This document shows, one piece after another, positions 5,533 to 10,287 of a DNA stretch of 10,287 nt. The notes beneath the pieces are model-generated. The model was not told where the DNA came from. It searched no databases and saw only the letters and a list, made by a program, of their open reading frames with translations. Within the stretch, counting starts at the first letter, position 1. The number at the start of each line of letters is the position of its first letter. Source of the stretch: Actinomycetota bacterium (GTDB taxonomy: Bacteria; Actinomycetota; Actinomycetes; Streptosporangiales; Streptosporangiaceae). The translations under genes and the position numbers were made by a program. Location of the stretch: contig PMST01000587.1 in NCBI GenBank assembly GCA_003168295.1, positions 1 to 10,287 on the forward strand, in the 5' to 3' direction.

Positions 5533-6171
5533 TCACTTTGTTCCGATCCAGCTCCCCGGGAGGCGTTGGTTAGGTTTGTAGGGAGCGGGCGGCCTTGGTG
5601 CCCGCAGCGCCGGCATCTCGGACGGCTGGGGGTATTTGAGCCGGTCTTCGCGCTGCGACCGCATCGGCTCGGCGAGTTCCATTTCGGCGAAGGCGGCTGG
5701 CCAGTCGGCCGGGCCGTACCCGGCACCGAGGTCACAGTGATGCAGTTCGACCTCCACCAGCCGCCGGGTCAGCAGGTCGGCGGCCGGAAATGGACCGAAG
5801 TCCAGCATCCGCACGCCGAACCGCCACGCGTCATCGGGCAGCTGCGTGACCACGGCGCGAAACGCCATCGCCGCGCCGGCTAGGTCATCCGCGAGGTCCT
5901 TGGCGTTCATTCGCGCGCTGGCCTCAATGCCGGCGTCGCGTGCCTCGGCGCTGGCGTACGCGGGGCGGTTCCGTCCTGACCGGGCCCCGGCCAGCAGGTT
6001 ACGCATCGCGTCGGCGTTCCGGGCAACATGGGCGAGAACATGCGCCCGCGTCCATCCGGGCAGCAGGGACGGCGCGCGGAGGTCCGGCTCGGTGATGACG
6101 CGGGCTACGTCGAGCAGGCGCTGGGTGGCCTGATCGATCTGGTCATTGAGCTGGCGGTGCGCGGCGTCCAT
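5533..6171 (-). CDS. Maleylpyruvate isomerase-like mycothiol-dependent enzyme
   Basis: A 212-residue protein of the DinB/maleylpyruvate isomerase N-terminal superfamily, a four-helix metal-binding fold using mycothiol as cofactor in characterised members. SLLPGWTRAHVLAHVARNAD (35-54) is the hallmark. His48, Glu140 and His144 occupy the positions of the zinc ligands His52, Glu144 and His148 that I recall for Corynebacterium glutamicum maleylpyruvate isomerase, at a constant offset of four, so the metal site looks intact. The C-terminus differs: after about residue 170 the sequence becomes Pro/Arg-rich (QPSEMPALRAPRPPAPYKP), where full-length members have a small alpha/beta domain. The ATG at 6171 is supported by AAGGTGA five bases upstream. 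No gentisate-pathway genes are nearby, so the true reaction is unknown; detoxification or thiol-transfer is possible. It may share a divergent control region with the GntR-type gene. Confidence 0.88.
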   Translation of the reverse strand: MDAAHRQLNDQIDQATQRLLDVARVITEPDLRAPSLLPGWTRAHVLAHVARNADAMRNLLAGARSGRNRPAYASAEARDAGIEASARMNAKDLADDLAGAAMAFRAVVTQLPDDAWRFGVRMLDFGPFPAADLLTRRLVEVELHHCDLGAGYGPADWPAAFAEMELAEPMRSQREDRLKYPQPSEMPALRAPRPPAPYKPNQRLPGSWIGTK

Positions 6172-6303
6172 CAGCTCACCTTAGGCCAGGCCATACGGGC
6201 CACGTCCAGGCCGGGCTGAGCCGGCCGGGCCGACCAGGCCCCGGTCGGGCGCTTCGGCTGGACTGATTTGCCAACCATCTCGTCACGGGGAAAGCTGGCT
6301 CAC

Positions 6304-6534
6304 GTGATTAACCCTGACTCGGCGGTGCCGCCATACGAGCAAGTCGCGAAGATGCTGCGAGACGAAATCGCGCAGGGAACCCTCGACGGGCGGGTTCCTT
6401 CGATTCATACGATCAGCGCGCATCACCGCGTATCGCACCGCACCGCGGCCCGTGCCCTGTCGATCCTGAAAGGTGAAGGCAAGATCGTCAGCGTGCCCGG
6501 CCAGGGGCATTTCGTGCGCGGTCACCAGGGATAA
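6304..6534 (+). CDS. Small GntR-type winged-helix regulator
   Basis: A 76-residue protein consisting of little more than a GntR winged helix-turn-helix. PPYEQVAKMLRDEIAQGTL (9-27) is helix 1. Residues 33-55 (PSIHTISAHHRVSHRTAARA and on) are the helix-turn-helix with recognition helix SHRTAARALSIL, and GKIVSVPGQGHFV (59-71) is the beta wing. There is no effector-binding domain, unlike full GntR proteins, but such single-domain versions are common in actinomycetes. GTG at 6304 is preferred because GGGGAAA lies ten bases upstream and the protein then begins as the family usually does; a TTG at 6268 is also in frame. The usual Pro-Ser-x-R-x-L-A of GntR is altered to PSIHTIS. It lies divergent from the isomerase-like gene and ends eight bases from the convergent end of the tandem repressor gene. 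Its targets are unknown. Confidence 0.85.
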   Translation: MINPDSAVPPYEQVAKMLRDEIAQGTLDGRVPSIHTISAHHRVSHRTAARALSILKGEGKIVSVPGQGHFVRGHQG

Positions 6535-6542
6535 GCGCCGCC

Positions 6543-8810
6543 CTACCGGGGGCTCGCCGAACTGCCCCGCGCGATCAGCTCGATGGGCAGTTCCTGCCGG
6601 AGCGGGTGAATCCGCTCGCCGCGGAGTAGTGCGCACAGTCGCCTCGCTCCCTCGGCGCCGCTCAGGTCGAGCGGCTGCCGGATGGTGCTGAGCCGCAGGA
6701 ACGCCGCGGACTCGATGTCGTCGAAGCCGACGACTGACAACTGGTCAGGTACCGGCACGCCCAGCCGGTCCGCCGCAGCCAGGACGCCAACGGCCTGAGT
6801 ATCGGAAGCCGCGAAGATTGCCGACGGCGGATCAGCTGACTTCAGCAGCTGGGCGGCGTGCTCCGCCGCCGAGGCGGCATCATGCGGACCCCGCTGGATC
6901 AGGCCGGCCTCGGCTTCGATGCCCGCCGCGGCCAGGGCCTGCTTATAGCCGCGCAGCCGGTCGGCCGAGGAGGTGAACCCCAGGCCCTCCGGGGGCTTGC
7001 TGAACGTCCTGTCCCCGATGAAGCCGATTCGCCGGTGGCCCAGGTCAATCAGATGCTCGGTCGCTAGCTTGCCGCCGAGGACGTTGCCGATGACCGTCTG
7101 GGGAACCCCGGGATTGGCCGCGTCCACGGTGACAAGAGCGACTCCGGCCCTGGAGAACTGGTCAAGCTGCTCGCGGGAGAACGGCAAGGAGATCGCCAGG
7201 ACCCCGTCGGCCCGGTGAGTGGGCAGCAGGGTCTCCAGGTGCCGGTCCCGCTCCAGCGGGGTGTCCACGTTGCAGACGATCGTGTCGTAGCCCTGCTCTT
7301 CAAGGGCCGCGAGCGCGCTGGCCACCCGGACCACGGCGGAGGGCCGGGTCAGGTGAGCGACCATGATCGCGACGGTGTGCGGCGTGCCGCGGACCAGCGC
7401 CGCCGCCGCATGACTGGGCCGGTATCCCAGCCGGTCGATGGAATCAAGCACCACGCGGAGGGTGGCGGCCCGCACCTGCTCGCTCCCGTTGACCACCCGT
7501 GACACCGTGCCGACGCCGACGCCGGCATCGGCGGCCACATCGGCGATCGTGACCCGCCGGACCGCGGCTGCTCCTGACGAGGAGCCGCCTGAGGCTCCAT
7601 GCCCGGGAGCTCCGGGCCCGGAGCTCCCGGGTACGGATTCACTCCGGGGCAGCGCCGGTCCTCCCGAAAAGGCCCCTGCCTGGAAACGCTTCCATGCGGT
7701 ACCAGGGCCACTGTCCTGGTCGCGGGCCGGGTAGCCGTCAAGGCTCATTTTCGCGCGCTGCTGGGCGCCGGTGCTCTCACCCAGCCGCAGCGCGGCGGGC
7801 ACGACCTCACCGGGGCGTTGATCCGGCCCGTGGTCGATCTGCCGCAGGGCCCGGGCGACCACCCGCTGGGCGATGTCATCGACGGGAATGGCCACGCTGG
7901 TCAGCTGCGGATGCATCAGGCCCGCCGCCACGCTTCCGTCGAAACCGGTGACCGCCAGATCATGCCCGATCCGCAGCCGCAGTTCCGCGGCTACCCCGTA
8001 AACGACCGCGGCGAGGCGGTCGCTGCTGGTCACGATCGCGTCCGGGCGGCCAGCCGGATGCGCGGTAGCGAGCAGCGACCTGACCTTCCTGCGGGCGCTG
8101 GCGTCGTTCACGAGCAGCATGTCCGAGTCCTCGGCGGCCATCCCGGACCGGGTCAGGCCGACCTTGAAGCCGGCCACACGCTCGGCGTCCCAGTGATTCC
8201 CCGACCGGTAACCCAGGAACGCGATCCGGTCAAAGCCCCTGCTCAGGACGTGCTCGACGGCCGCCGCCGTCGCTTCGCGGTTGTCGATGTCGACCCAGTG
8301 CTGCGGCAGTGCGGGGCCGGTGCGGCCAAAGCAGGCGAACGGCATCCCGGCCTCGGCCAGCATGATCACGCGGGGATCGGCTGGCTGCAGCTCGGACAGC
8401 AGGAAGGCATCCACGCTCCGGCTGGCCATCAGGCGCTGGATCTCTTCACGGGGGTCCCCGTCGGTGACGGCGATCACCATGCTGTAACTCCGGCGTGCGC
8501 TGGCCGCCGCCAGGGACTGGAGGAACTGCTGCATGATGTAGTTGTCGGGCAGCAACTGGACCCGCGGCATGACGTAGGCGATCTGCCGTGTCCGCCGGGA
8601 ACGCAGGCTCCGCGCGCCGTGATGCGGCTGGTACCCGAGGGCAGCCACCGCGTCCCGCACCCTGGCTTTGGCCGCCTCGCCCACCCGGCCGCTGCCGTTG
8701 AGCACGTTCGAGACGGTTTGCCGGGACACCCGGGCGGCTTGGGCCACGTCCTGGATCGTTACCTGGCGCGTGGTCGCAGGCCTGGACTGGCCTGATCGGG
8801 ACCCTGTCAC
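6543..8810 (-). CDS. Tandem fusion of two LacI-family repressors
   Basis: One uninterrupted frame of 755 codons encodes two full LacI-type repressors; the usual length is about 340. Copy 1: helix-turn-helix and hinge at 17-75 (VTIQDVAQAARVSRQTVSNV, hinge YQPHHGARSL), then a periplasmic-binding-protein-like effector domain to about 348, ending LRLGESTG as normal family members do. Linker 349-416 is Gly/Ser/Pro-rich. Copy 2: helix-turn-helix at 420-475 (VTIADVAADAGVGVGTVSRV), effector domain to 755, with SAIFAASDTQAVGVLAA and VVGFDDIESA typical of the family. Start is GTG at 8810, with no good Shine-Dalgarno. Copy 2 could also be made separately: GGGAGGA (7665-7659) lies six bases before an in-frame CTG (7652), and ATG 7748 is in frame. 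The neighbouring alpha-glucosidase remnant suggests an alpha-glucoside effector. The fusion could be real or a stop lost by mutation or sequencing error. Confidence 0.9.
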   Translation of the reverse strand: MTGSRSGQSRPATTRQVTIQDVAQAARVSRQTVSNVLNGSGRVGEAAKARVRDAVAALGYQPHHGARSLRSRRTRQIAYVMPRVQLLPDNYIMQQFLQSLAAASARRSYSMVIAVTDGDPREEIQRLMASRSVDAFLLSELQPADPRVIMLAEAGMPFACFGRTGPALPQHWVDIDNREATAAAVEHVLSRGFDRIAFLGYRSGNHWDAERVAGFKVGLTRSGMAAEDSDMLLVNDASARRKVRSLLATAHPAGRPDAIVTSSDRLAAVVYGVAAELRLRIGHDLAVTGFDGSVAAGLMHPQLTSVAIPVDDIAQRVVARALRQIDHGPDQRPGEVVPAALRLGESTGAQQRAKMSLDGYPARDQDSGPGTAWKRFQAGAFSGGPALPRSESVPGSSGPGAPGHGASGGSSSGAAAVRRVTIADVAADAGVGVGTVSRVVNGSEQVRAATLRVVLDSIDRLGYRPSHAAAALVRGTPHTVAIMVAHLTRPSAVVRVASALAALEEQGYDTIVCNVDTPLERDRHLETLLPTHRADGVLAISLPFSREQLDQFSRAGVALVTVDAANPGVPQTVIGNVLGGKLATEHLIDLGHRRIGFIGDRTFSKPPEGLGFTSSADRLRGYKQALAAAGIEAEAGLIQRGPHDAASAAEHAAQLLKSADPPSAIFAASDTQAVGVLAAADRLGVPVPDQLSVVGFDDIESAAFLRLSTIRQPLDLSGAEGARRLCALLRGERIHPLRQELPIELIARGSSASPR
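7566..7589. repeat. Inverted repeat in the LacI linker
   Basis: GGCTGCTCCT (7566-7575) and AGGAGCCGCC (7580-7589) pair over ten positions with one mismatch and a four-base loop, GACG. It lies between the 30-bp palindrome and the second helix-turn-helix. It encodes the Gly/Ser/Ala stretch of the linker. Confidence 0.55.
7602..7631. repeat. Perfect 30-bp palindrome in the LacI linker
   Basis: CCCGGGAGCTCCGGG (7602-7616) is followed without a gap by its exact reverse complement CCCGGAGCTCCCGGG (7617-7631). In frame it encodes PGSSGPGAPG. The length and perfection are far beyond chance for coding DNA. It may be a former terminator or cruciform-forming site between two once-separate genes. Confidence 0.85.
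7650..7665 (-). promoter_or_regulatory. Internal ribosome binding site with CTG, possible start of second repressor
   Basis: On the minus strand GGGAGGA (7665-7659) is followed after six bases by CTG (7652-7650) in the frame of the second repressor. The spacing is ideal, but CTG is a rare start. If used, it would give a 369-residue second LacI protein with a 33-residue leader before its helix-turn-helix. Confidence 0.35.
7681..7694. promoter_or_regulatory. LacI-type operator inside the fusion ORF
   Basis: TGGAAACGCTTCCA is a 14-bp near-palindrome with a central CG and only one mismatched pair, the typical form of a LacI/CcpA-family operator. It lies in the linker DNA, 16 bases upstream (minus strand) of the internal ribosome binding site. 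There it could control separate expression of the second repressor by autoregulation. It encodes part of AWKRFQ in the fusion. Confidence 0.6.
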
Positions 8811-8842
8811 CCTGCTACTTTACCGCCAGCGCAATTCACCTC

Positions 8843-8871
8843 TTGACAGGCATTAGCCGTAGCGCTTCTAT
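8843..8871 (+). promoter_or_regulatory. Possible promoter of the lost alpha-glucosidase operon
   Basis: TTGACA (8843-8848) is an exact -35 consensus. After a 17-base spacer comes TTCTAT (8866-8871), matching the -10 consensus at three of six positions. It points toward the alpha-glucosidase remnant, divergent from the LacI gene, and an operator-like inverted repeat follows at once. Confidence 0.4.
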
Positions 8872-8872
8872 G

Positions 8873-8890
8873 TGATAGATCGTTCTATCA
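8873..8890. promoter_or_regulatory. Operator-like 18-bp inverted repeat, CG-centred
   Basis: TGATAGATCGTTCTATCA has perfect 7-bp arms TGATAGA/TCTATCA around TCGT, with a central CG as in LacI-family operators. It sits just past the possible -10 box and about 63 bases upstream of the LacI start. It could therefore repress the divergent enzyme promoter and also autoregulate the repressor gene. It differs from the site at 7681-7694, so the two HTH domains may read different operators. Confidence 0.5.
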
Positions 8891-8899
8891 GCAAGCTGA

Positions 8900-9341
8900 A
8901 CCCCCAGACTGGATCGCGGCCTTGGCCTGCGGCGGGCCCGGGCCGCGATCCTGCTCATCCTGGCGCTGCCCGGGTCGGCGTACCTGTACCAGGGGGAGGA
9001 ACTCGGCCTGCCCGAGGTCGCGGACATCCCCGCCGAGTTCCGCCAGGATCCGGTCTTCACCCGGTCCCGCGGCGCGGAGAAAGGCCGCGACGGCTTTGTC
9101 GATGTACCGTCAGGCGCTGAACTGGCGGCACAAGCTGCGGACCGCGGAGTCCATGGACTGGATGCCCGGCACCGGCGGCCAGGTCCTGCACTTCACCCGG
9201 CCAGGCGGCTGGCGGTCGATGACGAACTTCGGCCCCGGGCCCGTTCCGCTGCCGCACGGCATCGTCATCGTCACCAGCGCGCCGCTCGAAGGCAACCAGC
9301 TCCCCGCCGACACCACCGTCTGGATCCTCAACGGCGGTTAA
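8900..9341 (+). pseudogene. Broken GH13 alpha-glucosidase gene (3' part)
   Basis: From about 8924 one frame encodes RRARAAILLILALPGSAYLY, then QGEELGLPEV and, to about 9094, QDPVF and EKGRDG. This is the segment of bacterial GH13 alpha-glucosidases that follows the last catalytic region. In the next frame from 9102 come MYRQALNWRHKLRTAE, GQVLHFTRPGGW, MTNFGPGPVPLP and ADTTVWILNGG before TAA, which is the C-terminal beta domain. Everything upstream, including the catalytic Asp and Glu, is missing. A block normally lying between GRDG and the C-terminal domain is also deleted, with a frame change at about 9094-9102. An in-frame stop (8897-8899) precedes the fragment. The enzyme is therefore dead. 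Its position divergent from LacI repressors is the usual arrangement for maltose or alpha-glucoside loci. Its stop codon overlaps the convergent PHP gene by three bases. Confidence 0.82.
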
Positions 9342-10287
9342 GCGCGCGATCGCCGGGCGATGAGCTCGTCAGCGCTACTGGTATTGATGATCCGGTCCGC
9401 GGTGAGGCCGGCCTCTTCGGCCCGGACGGTACCGTTACCCAGCCAGTCCAGCTGGCCGGGCGCGTGCGCGTCGGTGTCGATGGCAAAGATGCAGCCGATC
9501 TCGGCGGCCATCCGCAGCAGCCGGGTCGGCGGGTCTCGGCGCTCCGGTCGGCAGTTGATCTCGACGGCGACACCTTCGGCCTGGCAGGCCCTGAACACCG
9601 CCCTGGGGTCGAATGCCGATTCCGGCCTGCGGCCGCGCCCGCCGCTCAGCAGCCGTCCGGTGCAGTGCCCGAGCACGTCCACGTGCGGGTTGCGCACCGC
9701 GGCGACCATCCGCTTGGTCATCGGCCCGGCGGGCATCCGCAGCTTGGAGTGCACGCTGGCCACCACGACGTCGAGCCGGCCCAGCAGGTCCTCGCGCTGG
9801 TCCAGCGAACCGTCGTCCAGGATGTCGACCTCGATCCCGGTCAGGATGCGGAACGGGGCCAGCTCGTCGTTGAGCTGATCGATCAGCTCGAGCTGATCGA
9901 TGAGCCGTTCGGCGGACAGCCCGTTCGCCACCGTCAGCCGCGGCGAATGGTCGGTGAGCGCGACCCATTCGTGCCCGAGCGCGCGGGCCGCCTCGGCCAT
10001 CTCGCGGGGCGGGCTGCCGCCGTCTGACCAGTCCGAGTGCGTGTGGCAGTCGCCTCGCAGCGCCGCCCGCAGCCCGGTCCGCTCCGCGACCGGCGGCTGC
10101 TCGCCCAGCAGCCGGGCCAGGTAGGCGGGCTGCTGGCCGGCCGCGGCCTGCATGATCACCTCGGCGGTGGTCGCGCCGATCCCCTTCAGGGCCTCCAGGG
10201 TGCCCGCGGCGATCCGGCGGTCAAGCTCGCCCGCCGCCAGCCCGTCGAGCACCTCCGCGGCATTCCGGAACGCCCGGACGCGGTACG
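9338..10287 (-). CDS. PHP-domain phosphoesterase (PolX C-terminal-like), 5' partial
   Basis: At least 315 residues; the frame stays open to the window edge and the missing start lies beyond it. Codons before the GTG at 10252 read YRVRAFRNAAE, which continues the helical N-terminal domain typical of this family, so 10252 is not the start. Numbering from 10252, LKGIGATTAEVI (22-33) is a helix-hairpin-helix, as in PolX-type proteins. The PHP metal-binding motifs then follow in order: GDCHTHSDWSDG (67-78, His70 and His72), ALTDHS, GIEVDIL, ASVHSK, LGHCTGRLL, VEINCRPE and IDTDAHAP. The set looks complete, which suggests an active trinuclear-metal phosphoesterase of the histidinol-phosphatase/YcdX type, acting on phosphate esters or nucleic acid ends. 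No polymerase domain is seen in the visible part. Stand-alone proteins of about 330 residues with this layout occur widely in actinomycetes. Confidence 0.9.
   Translation of the reverse strand, partial: YRVRAFRNAAEVLDGLAAGELDRRIAAGTLEALKGIGATTAEVIMQAAAGQQPAYLARLLGEQPPVAERTGLRAALRGDCHTHSDWSDGGSPPREMAEAARALGHEWVALTDHSPRLTVANGLSAERLIDQLELIDQLNDELAPFRILTGIEVDILDDGSLDQREDLLGRLDVVVASVHSKLRMPAGPMTKRMVAAVRNPHVDVLGHCTGRLLSGGRGRRPESAFDPRAVFRACQAEGVAVEINCRPERRDPPTRLLRMAAEIGCIFAIDTDAHAPGQLDWLGNGTVRAEEAGLTADRIINTSSADELIARRSRA

Noticed and set aside
7602..7631. Active intrinsic terminator within the LacI gene
   Set aside because: The stem is strong, but no T-tract follows on either strand and the frame continues through it, so it is listed as a palindrome only.
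7599..8795. 398-codon open frame on the plus strand opposite the LacI gene
   Set aside because: It is a GC-driven shadow of the LacI frame. It encodes no recognisable domain and is rich in Arg, Gly, Pro and His.

Overview
The window looks like chromosome of a high-GC Gram-positive actinomycete. Most genes are strongly GC-rich, with frequent GTG starts and G/C third positions. One gene encodes a maleylpyruvate isomerase/DinB-like enzyme of a mycothiol-linked family, and mycothiol is an actinobacterial thiol. No gene pins down the genus. All calls come from reading the sequence; no database search was run.

Layout. Positions 38-1787 hold two minus-strand genes: a 225-residue protein with a HEPN-like R-x5-H motif, and upstream of it an MpaB/DUF2236 oxygenase. 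Positions 1788-2833 contain no intact gene. They hold a large imperfect hairpin (1942-2013), the frameshifted C-terminal end of an IS transposase (2150-2372), a dense cluster of inverted repeats that can fold as a three-way junction plus hairpin (2394-2465), and four tandem 11-bp repeats (2629-2672). Positions 2834-4380 carry two convergent genes of visibly lower GC. One encodes a glycine-rich repeat protein with a long C-terminal coiled coil; the other encodes a membrane-anchored protein of unknown function. With the transposase remnant, this stretch looks like acquired accessory DNA. Positions 4676-6534 return to typical composition: a PhyH-type Fe(II)/2-oxoglutarate dioxygenase, a mycothiol-dependent isomerase-like protein convergent to it, and a very small GntR-type regulator.

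The most unusual locus is 6543-9341. One minus-strand frame of 755 codons encodes two complete LacI-family repressors in tandem. The linker DNA between them still looks like an intergenic region: it holds a LacI-type operator (7681-7694), a Shine-Dalgarno sequence with a possible CTG start, and a perfect 30-bp palindrome (7602-7631). Divergent from it, after a promoter-like sequence and an 18-bp CG-centred inverted repeat, lies a broken GH13 alpha-glucosidase gene that lacks its 5' part and an internal block. The likely history is an alpha-glucoside utilisation locus that lost its enzyme, while the regulator pair survived and became fused.

The window ends in a PHP-domain phosphoesterase gene on the minus strand, whose start lies beyond position 10287. 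It is tail-to-tail with the alpha-glucosidase remnant, and their stop codons overlap.
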